From Microstegium vimineum (taxonomy: Eukaryota > Streptophyta > Magnoliopsida > Poales > Poaceae): DNA of 64,000 bases. The translations under genes were made by a program, and so were the position numbers. Shown here piece by piece: positions 1-11,732 of the stretch. The DNA lies in contig CM039139.1 in the NCBI GenBank assembly GCA_022036555.1, forward strand, positions 6,352,924 through 6,416,923. Reading direction: 5' to 3'. Numbering within the stretch: the stretch's first letter is position 1; each line of letters opens with the position of its first letter. The notes under the pieces were generated by a model that searched no databases, had not been told where the DNA came from, and saw only the letters and a program-made list of their open reading frames with translations.

Positions 1-1984
1 GAATAGACTATCATGGTATGTGCCCCGTATTGGAATCGTTTCGGTTTTCAAAGGATTGACGACAAGGTTGAAGCATAGACTAGGTCCAAGTGTCGTTTGG
101 AGTTGAGAGACACTGAGAGTAGTTTAGCACCTTTATTTTTCCTTTGGTCGTACTATTAAGAGGAGTTCTATCTAGTAGCTTGACCTAGAAGAGACTTAGT
201 GATTAGGTGTGGTGCACACTTGTTGAAACTAGCACTAGGAAGCTTTAGAAATAGTCCTTGGACCAAGTGGAGCAACTTCCATGTTGGAAGTGTGTTGTTC
301 AGGCCTGAAAATCGAGTCCGGACGCAAGTGGAACCTAGATTTTGGACCATCGGTTGTGCGTTCGGACCCTAGAGTTTACTCTACGAGTTGCAGGCGATTC
401 GGACGCAGTGAACAGTGCAGGGTCTGGACTGCAGGTTGCGTCCGGACCCTACACAGAGAGCTCCAGAACGTGAGAAATGAACCGGACGCTGTCTAGTGTG
501 TTGAGTTCGGACGCCAAGTAGGGTCCGGACCCAACACAGAGAGTTCCAGAGAGTGTTTTCCAGTCCGGACGCGGTCCGGAGCCTTGCGTCCGGACTATGT
601 TCTGCGTCCGGACTACGGGCTTTGCAGTACTGAGAACAGTGGACTGAGGGGGTCCGGACGCATGCATGATGGTCCGGATCCCCCTCTGTTACATGCGTCC
701 GGAGTGACGCAGAGAAGTAGAAATTGCCTCTAACGGCTAGGGGTTGAGTTGGAGAGTATTTATACTTTCCCATCAGCCCCATGGAGGCTCTCTTGCCCAT
801 TCCAATTGCTGAGAAATTTTGTGAGAGTGCAAGAAGTGCAAGAGCCCTAGTGAGAGAGTGAATTGTCATTCCATGTGTTGATTTTCACTAGTTGCTTAGA
901 GTTAGCAAGTGTGCATCCATTCAATCACTAGACTAGCCTTGGTCAAGTGAGAGTTAGTGTTTGTTACTCTTGGTGATCGACATCACCTAGACGGCTTCGC
1001 GGAGGTTTGCTTGGTGATCATCCGGTGGTGTTCCTTGTGGATGACCCAAGTTCGATTGTGATCGGTTGTGGACGATTCACCGAGCCGGAGTGGCGAAGAA
1101 TCATCCCGTAGAGAGCACTTAGTCCTTACGCGGACTAAGGGGGAGCGATACCCTTGTGCGGGTGCTCCAACGAGGATTAGGGGGGTGTCGACTCCTCGAT
1201 CAGCCTGGGCATTCGGTATTTACCGAACCGATCGGTTCGGTACTTCGGTTTCTAGCTAAATTCGGTTCCTTGAAAATTGGTACCGATCTGTTCCTTCCAA
1301 AAGTCGGTACCGAGGAAATTTGGTTTCGGTATTTTTGGTTCGGTTTCGGTATTTACTGAAAGTACCGAATTGATCACATAGACATGTAATAGCAAGTTCA
1401 CAAGTTAATTTTTACATAATTTTGACATGATTTATAGAGAATCATAGTGTCAAATATGTACATATAAAAGTCCACAAAACTATAAGGGTAAAATATCATA
1501 AATATATAATATAATTATCTACAATAGTACAATTAATAATATAAGAATACTCGCAATCAACACATTTCGATAAATTTGGTAAATTCGGTAAACCGAGGTA
1601 AAGAACCGAATATACCTCGGTAAATTCGGTTCCTGGGAATTAGGAACCGAACATGGTACCGAAAATTTTGGTTCGGTATTTTTCGGTTCGGTTCTCGGTA
1701 TTTTGTGCCTAGGGTGACTCCTCGATACCTCGGCAAAACATCGCCGTGTCTTTTCTCCTTCCTCCATCTATTTACTTATTGCAATTACTTTCCGCATTAC
1801 ATTCTTGTTGCTTGACTAGAATTGCATAGGGCTTTACCGCTTTCATTGTCATGTTTTGCTTGTTTAGTTAGGACACACTTGGGAAAGCATTAGAGGGTTA
1901 ATTGACTCTTGATAGGTTTTAATTATTGCTTAGAAATTTAAAAGAACACAATTCACCTCCTTCTTGGACATCTTGATCCTTTCA
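1..1984 (+). mobile_element. Copia (Maximus/SIRE-like) LTR, 3' part
   Basis: This stretch reads like the right part of a long grass copia LTR. It has a transcript-leader-like segment, a dense cluster of GTCCGGAC-type motifs at 300-720, and a terminal stretch ending in TCTTGATCCTTTCA at 1984. The same CCTTTCA end closes the solo LTR at 23853-26069. No primer-binding site (TGGTATCAGAGC) follows, so the copy is a solo or truncated LTR whose left end lies outside the window. It is interrupted by the palindromic element at 1201-1715. The two open frames at 281-869 are not coding by any recognisable domain. The assignment is by remembered family pattern and terminal similarity, not by alignment. 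Confidence 0.7.
1201..1715. mobile_element. Non-autonomous palindromic TIR element inserted in the LTR
   Basis: Both ends carry inverted arrays of CGGTA/TACCG motifs (for example TTCGGTATTTACCGAACCG on the left and GGTTCGGTATTTTTCGGTT on the right). The outermost bases are CCTGGGCA on the left against CCTAGGCA read inward from the right. The 11-bp host sequence GACTCCTCGAT is repeated at 1190-1200 and 1716-1726, and rejoining there restores a normal LTR reading. The length is about 515 bp with no open frame of note. The superfamily is uncertain: an 11-bp duplication fits Mutator-like better than hAT (8 bp). Confidence 0.65.
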
Positions 1985-2125
1985 ACCACGACCAGACCCG
2001 GACCTTAGACGTGTGCTTTGGCTATGAGACACACGAGGAGATTTTTTTAACCTCAGCCTGAAACAAAGGAATCGAACCCAGGACCCGAGGAGACCCGAGG
2101 ATTCCTCTAACCAGCCAACAAACTA
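1985..2125 (-). mobile_element. tRNA-derived SINE, minus strand
   Basis: On the minus strand a Pol III promoter pattern is visible. An A-box-like TGGCTGGTTAGAGGA (2117-2103) is followed by a perfect B-box GGTTCGATTCC (2079-2069). Downstream comes a TTTCAGGCTGAGGTTAAAA-type body that resembles a SINE family common in panicoid genomes. The downstream end abuts the LTR end at 1984, so one element may have truncated the other. The boundaries are approximate. Confidence 0.55.
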
Positions 2126-2790
2126 AATAAAAAGTTTTTATTTTCAAAAAAAGAACCCAACTAGTACTACTAGGCAACGCCGAAACCTAAAAAAAGGAAG
2201 AGAGAGACATTTTTGCAATACATGTGTCCAGACAACGCGAGAACAAGTATCCTTCGCTTGATTTTGATTAACAAAATAGCGAGGGAAAATGATTTACTTT
2301 CAGCATGCAAGTTGTTCATCTCAATAGTCCACTATCAGATGCCGTTGCATCATTCAACAACACAATAACACCTCGTCAAAAATAAAAAACACAATAACAT
2401 GTATTCAGTTTCGCACATAACATGTCACACCATCCACTAACATTAATTTATAATAGTTCACCCCTTCATATAAGTAATTATATGTACTTTAATTTTATTC
2501 CAAATTATCCATAATTTTCGCAGTAAAAAGTGAGATATGCTTCTAGTTTACTTAGAACAAAACTAAAGTATGCGTGTTTCCATACCAAAATAATATGTGT
2601 GTTCTGATTTAAAAAATAAATAAATATATTTAAACTCTTAATTTCTCTACTAATATGTTGTCTTTCACGGATAAATCAATATAATTTAATAGGCACTTTG
2701 AATATAAATTTATTTATACAAGTCTTATGTTCTATACTAGTATATAATTTAAATAATCATTGGTTGGATAATAGTTTTTTCTTTATAAAA
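2126..2790. other. AT-rich intergenic DNA, no gene seen
   Basis: AT-rich sequence with short A and T runs. I see no open frame, RNA gene or recognisable element here. Confidence 0.5.
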
Positions 2791-2792
2791 TA

Positions 2793-3020
2793 CTCCCTTC
2801 GTTTCGGAACGAGTGTCATTTTCACTTTTCGAGAAGTCAAACATTTATAACTTTAATAAAATACATATAAAAATACTAATATATATGATGCATAATTAGT
2901 ATCATTAAATAAATTATTTCATATAGTTTTATAATAAATTAATATCATTAGATAAATATTGCTAATATTTTTTATAAACCTATTTAAATTTAAGAATATT
3001 TGATCAACACACATATTACA
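2793..3020. mobile_element. Stowaway-like MITE, right end decayed
   Basis: A TA at 2791-2792 is followed by CTCCCTTCGTTTCGGAACGAG, the terminal motif of grass Stowaway (Tc1/mariner) MITEs. An AT-rich body containing a TTTGATCAA-like segment follows. No clean inverse end is visible. The copy runs into a G homopolymer at 3032-3045. Confidence 0.55.
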
Positions 3021-3045
3021 GTAATTTTTTTGGGGGGGGGGGGGG

Positions 3046-4177
3046 TGGACAGGGTAGTACGATAGGCAGTGTACTTTATTTTGACGAGGAGCATCTATTC
3101 AAATTCCAGGCTCCAACACGAAGCTCCAATCGATCAAACAAGGCTCCAAACCGTTTCCGAATTTTGATAATAAATCCTGTGCCGCGACCATGACATGACT
3201 TGATCACTTCCTCGGTCCCTCCCTGCCGCGTACTCCAGCCCACTCACATGCTGTGCTCCCGTAACGGTCACCGAAGCGTTTTTTGAACGGCGGCTCGTGT
3301 GCTCGACTCCGATCCTCCCGCCACCGCTGCCCGCTCCATCCAAGCTCTGGTAGTCGGCTCTCGGCTCGGGCGCTCGGCGGTGGGGACGTGGGGTGGCTGG
3401 GGAGTGAAGCTTCGGCGCGACGAAAGCGAGTTGGCCCACCGCGCGTCGTGGGGTCCGGCCGGCGCGTCTTTGGGGAGCCTGCTGCCGCCACGAGGAAAAG
3501 AGGCAGGCAAAGTTGGTTGCCTTGCCGCCGGCCCATGAAAGCTACGGAGCGCGGGCCCAATGCGTCAGCGGCGTGGTGTGGGTGTTGCGACGTGTGGCGG
3601 TTGGTGGGTAGAGAGGACGAGTAATCGCAGAATCAAACATTTGAATACTTGATGATTATGTTAAAAAAAAGAATACTTGATGATCAAAACGCAGAACAAA
3701 TGGCGCATTTACCTGGGAAATGGGTTCCTCTATGAGTTCCCGACCCCAACTTATATTGTGAACGCAAATTTTTGTGGCCTTGTGGGCAATTGGGCACTAA
3801 AAGTCAGATGAATTTCAACCGTAGTTACTTAAAAATTACTATTTAAGCATCTCCAAGAACTCTTCTAAATTTAATTCTCCTAAATTCTCATATAAGGTAC
3901 ATTCTAACAAAAAAAATCATCTCTAGATATTTCGCATCCAACAATTACCCTATCTCAAATAATATAGAGACGATGAACAACATGACATCTCATATTTAAG
4001 AGGGGAGAAAGAGGATAATTTAGAATAACACTAAATATAGGGTGTTGAATAGGAAAACCGTTTGAGGGTGATTTTTTGTTGTAACATAAGTCTTAATTTT
4101 GACTTTAGAAGGAAGAATAGGGGGGCCTTTTGGAGATGTTTTAAGAAGAACGAGTTGCCTCTAATCCTAAAACTTAG
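3046..4177. other. Intergenic DNA with an unassigned GC island
   Basis: A GC-rich island at about 3220-3620 produces overlapping open frames on both strands (up to 118 codons). None shows a recognisable domain, and their coexistence on both strands argues for base composition rather than coding. It could be a remnant promoter or first exon. The rest (3620-4177) is AT-rich with nothing recognisable. Confidence 0.4.
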
Positions 4178-4179
4178 TA

Positions 4180-4444
4180 CTCTCTCCATCTCAAACTATA
4201 AGACATTTCAAAAAATTTGGAGAGTCAGAGCATCTCAAGTTTGATCAACAATTATATATAGAAAAAACTATAAAGATTTATGACATCAAATAGGCATACT
4301 ATAAAAATATAATTGATAACAAATCTAATGATACTTATTTGACATCATAAATGTTATTATATTATCATATAAATTTGGTTAGATTTGAGATACTTTGACT
4401 CCAAAATTCTTCTTGAGATGTCTTATAATTTGAAATGGAGGGAG
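4180..4444. mobile_element. Stowaway MITE (265 bp)
   Basis: The element starts CTCTCTCCATCTCAAACTAT and ends ATTTGAAATGGAGGGAG. The ends are inverted, and a TA target duplication sits at 4178-4179 and 4445-4446. The body carries the GAGAGTCAGAGCATCTCAAG segment shared with the copies at 15395, 20088 and 23802, so these four belong to one subfamily. Confidence 0.85.
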
Positions 4445-4446
4445 TA

Positions 4447-6143
4447 CTGTACATAGGAAGTGGATACATCGTGAAATAATAACATATTTCTCTCACATCT
4501 CTTTGCATTATACGACTTATTATAAGATAACTGTATGTACAGAGCTGTGGTGAAGCTAAAGTATTGAAATATGCTTGTCAAAAAAAGTATTGAAATATGA
4601 CCAAAGTTGTAGATTGAGGCATTGTTTGACAGGACTTTGCTCAGCTCCGGCTCTATAGGCCAAAGCTGATAGAAGGGGGAAAAAATATAGTTGGACACCA
4701 CATAAGCGGTACCAGGCCTAAGCATATATATAACTGGACCTAAAACGTTGAGGTTAATCTGACGATCCATATCTCCTTTTTCATCTTTTGGATCATATTT
4801 TCCATTTGTAGATCATAATAATATGGCGTGGTGCTAAAAGGCGCTGTTCAGAGGTCCACGATCCTTTAATATTGATCACTTGTGATTTCCATGATTTTCT
4901 CTCTCAAACTAATAAAACTAGCAGTGTGCTACAAGCCTATGATCATAATGTTGCTTCCTATGAATCATCCTTTTTAGCATAGCATGATGCCTAAAAGTGC
5001 ACCTGTCACTATCCATTTTGTTCTCAATTTCCGGCGTTAGGTGCAAATAATCGTGGGGGCCACACATTTCATCGAAAAACTCGGAGCATGTCATACTGCT
5101 CAATACACTTATTATGTGCACCATGTCCCAACAAATTGCTGCAAAGAAACGAATGGATTAAAAGAAGTACCACGGGGGAGCCTATTGATTCCGTGATGTG
5201 TAGTAGTAGCTCTGTACTGACCAAATCCATTCTGTTTGTTGCCGGCACTCCAACAAAATAATATAATTAATAGTGATAATGAGGAGCATCCGTCGTCAGA
5301 GATTCAGTTTCAGTTTCAGAAACGTTAATTGGATGAAATTTGGGTTTATCCAAAATTAGAAACGTGTCGGCTCCCTAGTCTGTACCAATACCGTAGCTTG
5401 CACTGCAATAATGCACTGTTGAGCTAGCTAGCTAGGCGTCTGTGAGCAAGCAAATATGCTGAGCGTTAGTTCGTACATTCAGAAACTTGCCTTCATCTGA
5501 ATATCTGATGACAGTGATCACTGGTATAATACGTCAAAGTTTATACGTGTCTCTCTACGCGTATACCTGAGGAATGCGACGCCAAACCACCCGACGTATC
5601 CCTGCACCGATACAGCATGCTGATGGAGCTCTTCCGCACGCTGAATTTCGGCGGTTTGCTCCACCACGGTACGTGGTCCAACGGCGGTCGTCGTCCGTCG
5701 ATCAGGCTTCCGATCGATCCAGCCTCTCCAGAAAAAGATAGCCAGGCCGCATGGCACGGGGCCGGAAGCGGGAAGCCTCGCCGGGAGCACCGTTCGTTTC
5801 CCGCGGAAACTGTTGCCCGAAGGCCACCACCGTCACAGGGCACGTACGGTTGCGTGCATCGGAGAATTGAAAAAGCGCTTCACCTTCACGGCCGCGCACC
5901 GTACGTGTTGCCGCGACACCGTTGCGTTCCCCATGCGACCAACCCCCACCGTTGTTAAAGCAAAGCCACCCCCCAACACCATCTTTTTCCTCGTCTCTCG
6001 ACGCCCTAATGCATGGTGGAGACGGGTCGATCGAAGAGTGACGAGCAAGTGATCCTTGCCGAGAACCTACTGTTGGCAATAAGTTAGCTCGCTGGCCGGC
6101 TGGAGTACGTGGCGTGGACGCGGGAAACGGTGCTTTAGGCCCC
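4447..6143. other. Intergenic DNA, no supported gene
   Basis: No coding region can be supported. A GC-richer part at 5540-6140 yields overlapping open frames on both strands without recognisable domains. It directly flanks the Mutator-like element at 6154-8381, whose insertion split this host segment from 8392 onward. Confidence 0.4.
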
Positions 6144-6153
6144 GTGCGTGCGG

Positions 6154-8381
6154 GTGGGAATTTTCCTATTTTAGCCATTTTTATAAACTATTTCTACAAA
6201 TAGACGTCTGTCGTAACTATTTCCAGAAATGGATTACAAGCTCGGCGTACACGGACACCACGCCATGGTATACGACTCGCCGTTCCTTGATCTAACGCTA
6301 ACCATGCCACGTCGCTGCCAGCGTGGCGAAAGCGGCAAATCTCGGCGTGCAGTTTATTTAGCGCTGAGGTTGGCTAGCTCGGCGTTGCACAAATTCACGC
6401 CAAGCTAAAGAACTTGTGAAAGCTATTAGTAGTACATATACATGTTTGTACTTTATGCGTTTAATATTTTGTGAATTTCATGCAAAGTTAAATAATTGAC
6501 GTGAGATCAGCTTGGTTAGATTCCTGGTGTGGTATCTATTATATCAAAAACTACTCCCTTCCCTTCCCTAAATTGATATTTTTTTTAGAAAGACGACAAA
6601 ATCTTTGCCGGATTTCTATTAGACGAAAAAAGGGGAAAACAGAAATACAACCCCCCCCCCCAAACGGGGGGCAACCACCCGAACTACCCCGGCTCAAAGG
6701 CCAAGAACCTAAATAGATATCATTCTCGTTTTTCGAGAAATCAACAATTTCAAAATACCAGCAATTATGTACAAATAGTTATGTTAAGTAATTAGTATCA
6801 GCAGAAATATTTTTAAGTCTAGTTTTTTAATAAATTTATTTGAAAATATAAATATTGCACGTATTTTCTACAAACTTAGTCAAAGTTGAGAAAGTTTGAC
6901 CTGCACGCATCACATAGCGTCATTCTTTTTGGGACGGAGAGAGTAGATAGTAAACTCTAGAAATTTTGTGAAATTGTTGAAAGATAAATATAAATCCAAT
7001 TGACATAGTAATTTCGTTAGAGCATAATGTTATTTTACATAGGGGTGCAAATGGTACATATATTTTTTTCAATTGTATTCGAGTCCAAATCTGTTTAGAG
7101 GAGTTCTGATACGTCCGTAGCCGAGTATGGAAATTCAACATCCAATACAATATCCGTATTTAGATGATCAAATCGCATATTTACGTTTGTATCCCAATCA
7201 TTTTCACCCCTACCTCTACATAGTAAAAAAATATGCATTAAAAATGTAAGCTAAATATTCTAGAAATAATTTTAGTAAGAAGCTACTTATCTTGTGCATT
7301 AACTATCACGTACGTGCATCTATATATGTAGAACTTATACTATAGAGGTCATAATTTTTTTTTCATTTTTTATGACTTCACGTAACTAACTCTGTGAACG
7401 TAGAAATGTCTCTATTTAGCTTATATTGTACTTCTCTTTATAAAAAAATTGTTGAGATATGTTATAAACAAATCCTATTCTAGACCGTTCACAGTCTGTG
7501 AGTACCACCTTCTGTTTTTCTTTTTTCTTTCTTCGAGCACCACCTTTTTCGTTGCAGTTTTATATTTCCCTCCATTCAATTGTCTTCCGTTTTTCACGAT
7601 CACGATGTGCTCATGTGTGTTATAATGATAAGTAATTTTTGAAAGATGATCAAGCTGCTAGACCATCTTATGCCAGGTAGCTTAATTGGCCACTATCTAG
7701 CAGCTTGCATGATCATCTTCTGCCGGACTCTTATGCCAGGCAGTTTGACGTACTACCAAGATGATCAACCTCGGGCTCTTATCCTAGGCAGGTAGTGGCC
7801 AAGCCAGTTGAGTAGTGTGCAATTCACCTTGGTGTTATGGAGTTTATATTGGCATTGGGACAACGACCAATTTCATTAGAAAATTAAATTAGCTCATTCA
7901 AGTCACTCTGGCCGCCTTTCTCGCTCTTCAACTATTTTTTATGTAATTATATTACAAATAATAAATTTCAAAACTTACATATTGATATCAAACATAATAA
8001 ATGACACATTATGAATCTAAATCAGGCTATCTCACGTCAATATTTAATTTCCTATATGAAATTTGCAAAATATTGAATACATAATTAAAGGACAAACATG
8101 CATGTACACTAGTAGCTTTCATAAGCTCTAGAGCTTGGCGTGAATTTGTGCAACGCCTAGCTAGCCAATCGCAGCGCTAAATAACTGCACGCCGAGCTTT
8201 GCCGCGTTCGCCACGCTGGCAGCCACGTGGCATGGTTAGCGTTAGATCAAGGCACGCCGAGTCGTATACCATGGCGTGGTGTCGGTGTACGCCGAGTTTT
8301 TGGTCCATTTCCGAAAATAGTTATGTCAGGGGTCTATTTGTAGAAATTATTTGTAAAAGGCCTAAAATACAAAAATTTCAC
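6154..8381. mobile_element. Non-autonomous Mutator-like element with long TIRs
   Basis: The two ends are long inverted repeats, about 6154-6506 against 8029-8381 and possibly further in. The left end starts GTGGGAATTTTCCTATTTTAG and the right end closes CTAAAATACAAAAATTTCAC. The 10-bp sequence GTGCGTGCGG is directly repeated at 6144-6153 and 8382-8391, as expected for Mutator superfamily insertion. The interior is AT-rich, has no transposase frame, and contains a nested Stowaway copy at 6554-6943. A GC-rich part of each TIR (around 6240-6400 and 8140-8300) carries CGGCGTACACGGACACC-type sequence. Confidence 0.85.
6554..6943. mobile_element. Stowaway MITE split by a poly-T-headed insert
   Basis: The outer ends are Stowaway-like: CTCCCTTCCCTTCCCTAAAT on the left and GGGACGGAGAGAG on the right, with TA at 6552-6553 and 6944-6945. 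Within it, about 6580-6715, is a foreign block beginning with a T run followed by AGAAAGACGACAAAATCTTT. It looks like the 3' tail of a non-LTR retroelement on the minus strand. The order of insertion is MULE first, then Stowaway, then this insert. Confidence 0.65.
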
Positions 8382-8391
8382 GTGCGTGCGG

Positions 8392-10842
8392 CCTATCTTT
8401 TTCCTGGAGTACTATACGTGCTTTGCTTCTCCGTCGGCGATGAGTCGGCCTCGTGATATGGGATCATCGGCCGGGACGAGACTTGAGCCCCGGGCGGGCG
8501 TTTCGATCGGTTGTTACGTTACGGGACATGCATATATGCAGCCAGACGATCGAGATGATGATTGCCGATAAGCAACGGCGCTGTCGCTCTCGCACATCAC
8601 CAAATTAAAGGCGTTTCTAGTCGTTAACGGATCGGGGAGGTTGGTGGGTCGATCGCGAGCGAAGCGATCGGTAGCTATCGAGCTACCTGACCTCTATCCC
8701 GTCGATCTTGCTTGCTTCACAACAAAAACAAGCACCACACTGCACTTGGTATGTCCGCCCTACATCCTAATGTACGATGTCCATGCTGTACTACTTCTCG
8801 TGATGGATTTACTTACACTACGACTCGACTTGCTAGACCTCGCAACGTACCGTTGCGACATCGCATCGCATATATTCGCATCAGAAAAAGGTATGAAGCC
8901 CGACGCTGTACGTCCAAGAAGACTTTATATAGAGTGAGTTTTCTTCTGGCTCACTTCATCGTCGCCTCTGATGCTACAGCCACACCACACCACACACCCG
9001 CATCAGAACACAAGATCGTTTCTGACAGAACATGGCTTTACAGTTTACACTGATGATGCGATGTCCTATCTATGCGTTCGTGTCTAGAACCTCTAGCCAG
9101 ATCACACGGTTCTTTCTTCAGACAGTCAGACGGCAGAGATCGAGAGCAGCAGATTCATGTCATGACACACGTACCGGATGTGGATGGAGCCGTTGAGAGC
9201 CTACGCGGCTAGTATTTGTAAAAGGTAATCCAGCGTCAAGCTTAGGCCGATGGATCGAGGGGAAGAACGAATCATGCGGTGGCCGGCCGGGAACGCAATC
9301 ATCGCCGCAGCTTTGAATAATGGGCAGGCCACGCTTGGTCCGCAACAGTCCAGAACAGAAATTTCTACTGCTCATTGGGATCCGCTAACCACTGTTTGAT
9401 TAATTAATGGGGCATTCTTCTTCGCCTTGCACGTACGTGCGCGCTGTTCTGTTTGTACTGCCCCTGGCTCCTTTTCCCCAGCAGGCCAACTCGCAAACAG
9501 GAAGCTGTGATCTGTCTGCTGCTACGCTAAAGAACGACATGGTTCTGCTCCCGCAGATTACTGCTTGATGTGCCTGCAATGGATCGCACTGGCCACTACA
9601 GAGCACTTGATTCTGACAGAACTAGTCGTATCCATTCCAAGCTCGTCTTCGATTCTCGATCGGGTGATTTTCAGCAGGTTAAGGTCATGTTCGGAAGCAG
9701 AAATCAGTTCAATTTTGAAAAAAAAGGAAAAGTGCAGAGAACAAGAAAATTTCCTCGCATTCCAAACAGTCCCCGAATGAAGAAAGATTTAGGTCTCGTC
9801 TTGCACCCAAGTTTGTTGATGTGGCGTGATCGAGTGCACATTGCCTGGTTGGAACTGTAACTAACTCTGACACTCGTTGAATTTCTCTCCCCATGATTAT
9901 TTCAGAGGAAAAAAAAAACATGAAATGCAAGAGAGAGAGAGAGAGAGGTGAGACGGGATGGTCCAAAGACCAAAGGTGCCTCCTTTTCGCTGTGTGTGGA
10001 GCTGGCTGCGTCGCAGAGCACATGACGCGGTGCTCAAACAAACGCTGAAAAGGAACGTATGCCAATATCTTTGCTCGCTTTCTCCTCTCCAGTCTGACAC
10101 GATGAGCGCCAGTCCGGGTCTGCTACCTCTCCGATCCCTCCCTAGCTAGCTGCCTTGCGCCCTGACCCATGGAACATTTCTGCTGTGGCTGTGCAATCAA
10201 GATGGCCAGGTAAGCGCCGAGCCTTTGGAGGCATGATCATGCCTGCCTGCCTGCCGAGCACCGTAAAGGAGAAGGCGAGGAGGTGGCTGCAGCTTGGCAT
10301 GTGATTATCCAATTGCGTAGCAAAGCCGGACAACTCACACACAGTTCACTGCAAAAAGCGTAAGCGGCGGCTCCAAAGACGCAGAGCCGATGTGCTGTCG
10401 CCGAGTACTGTACGTAATTCAGAGGGACTGTTTCGTGCCACGACTGCAGAAAATGGCTTTGGTGCCACTGCCAGAGGCCCAGAGTGGCTTCGTTTCGCCG
10501 ACACTGTATTCCTGCGTGCACAGAGCCTTGTCGTTGCTTCAGCACCCCCAGATTTTCCTCGTGTGATTGTGATACTGATCCTAGACGTCATTTTTTAAAA
10601 TTTGTTGCGGTAGACCATAACATCATGGAGTATTTATTATTACTACTGCTCTGTTGCTTATCTCAGTTCATTATGGAATCAGCGTGTATGCTTGCAATTT
10701 TCGTATTTGCATGTGCTTTTGGTTCATCCATGTATTCTAGCTGGGTTCATGTATTCCGAAAGTCGAAAGAGCAAATGATTGGCCGCTAAAGTTTACCCTT
10801 TTATCATTTCTTTACGGAATAAAAGAATGGGTCTTTTGATTC
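8392..10842. other. Intergenic DNA, no supported gene
   Basis: Mixed-composition sequence with many short overlapping open frames and no recognisable domain. A GA microsatellite lies near 9929-9947. A short frame beginning ATG at about 10169 (MEHFCCGCAIKMAR) ends at a good GTAAGC donor near 10212, but I found no continuing exon, so I do not call a gene. Confidence 0.4.
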
Positions 10843-11080
10843 AGAGCAAGTATAATAGTAGGCTAAAAAAAGCTAAATACTGATGTGGAGGAGAGAGGGA
10901 AGGAAAGAGGGGGGAGGAGGGAGTAGGCTGTAAGCTTACAGCCAGCTTGGGTATAAGAACCAAGAAAGTATGTGAGATAGACAAGTAGACCATGTATTAA
11001 TTGTGAAGGTGTAACCATTATATAGGTGGGCTATAAAGATTTATACAGTCAGCTGCTGGTTGTATTAGTAAACTTGCTCT
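10843..11080. mobile_element. MITE with AGAGCAAG termini
   Basis: The left end AGAGCAAGTATAATAGTAGG and the right end (reverse complement AGAGCAAGTTTACTAATAC) form terminal inverted repeats. The interior has the GGCTGTAAGCTTACAGCC palindrome. This matches a common grass MITE type. No clear target duplication is visible, so the superfamily is left open. Confidence 0.6.
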
Positions 11081-11386
11081 CAAGTATAAACATCTCGACA
11101 TGAACTATGATCGTGCATGAATGCTGTAATACTGATGCTAAGAGAATCTTTCATAAGACAAATAACCCAACGGAATCATTGCGGGAGGAGCTGCCGGCGT
11201 CGCTTTTCCGGTCTGCTCATAGGGTATGTGTATGTGTATCCCAAAAGCCGGGGGGAAACCAAATGAAAATGCAGGGAAAATTAAAGTGTTCTTGGATAGA
11301 TTACTTCACTGATTGCTGCATGTTATGATCAACAGTGTTATATTAGCCTCCAGTGGAGAATTAAGCATGGCGATGCGACGACCTAA

Positions 11387-11732
11387 TCCATCGAGAGCTT
11401 CGTTGCCTCGATGCAAGAATCAGTGGACGACGCCATCATTGCATGGGATGGAGGAAATGACTTCCAGCTCACTCTCCAGGTCTGGAAGGCTTTTCCAATT
11501 CCGTAATGAGTCACTCAAGAACATTTATGATGATTTATTTCACATGGTTTTCGGCGATGTGAGGCTTCCAGTCTGCTGAGATGTGCTTCCTGACATGGTA
11601 GTAGAGAGGGGAGACATGATTGTGGTCGATGGATCAGACATTGAAGAGGACTATGAACAAATCTGCCGCAAGGCCCGCAACCACGAAGATGACTGTGTTC
11701 GGCAACTTGGGCTGAAATCTGAGGCAGTCTGA
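11387..11732 (+). pseudogene. Unrecognised protein-coding remnant with frameshift and stop
   Basis: From 11387 one frame reads SIESFVASMQESVDDAIIA and continues to a TAA at 11504. In a neighbouring frame the text then continues (SLKNIYDDLFHMVFGDVRL) through an in-frame TGA at 11577. After it the same frame continues in protein-like text (RGDMIVVDGSDIEEDYEQIC) to a TGA at 11730. The amino-acid composition on both sides of the breaks looks like real protein. I do not recognise the family. The likely reading is a broken gene fragment needing one frameshift and one stop readthrough. Sequencing error is possible but would need two events. Confidence 0.45.
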
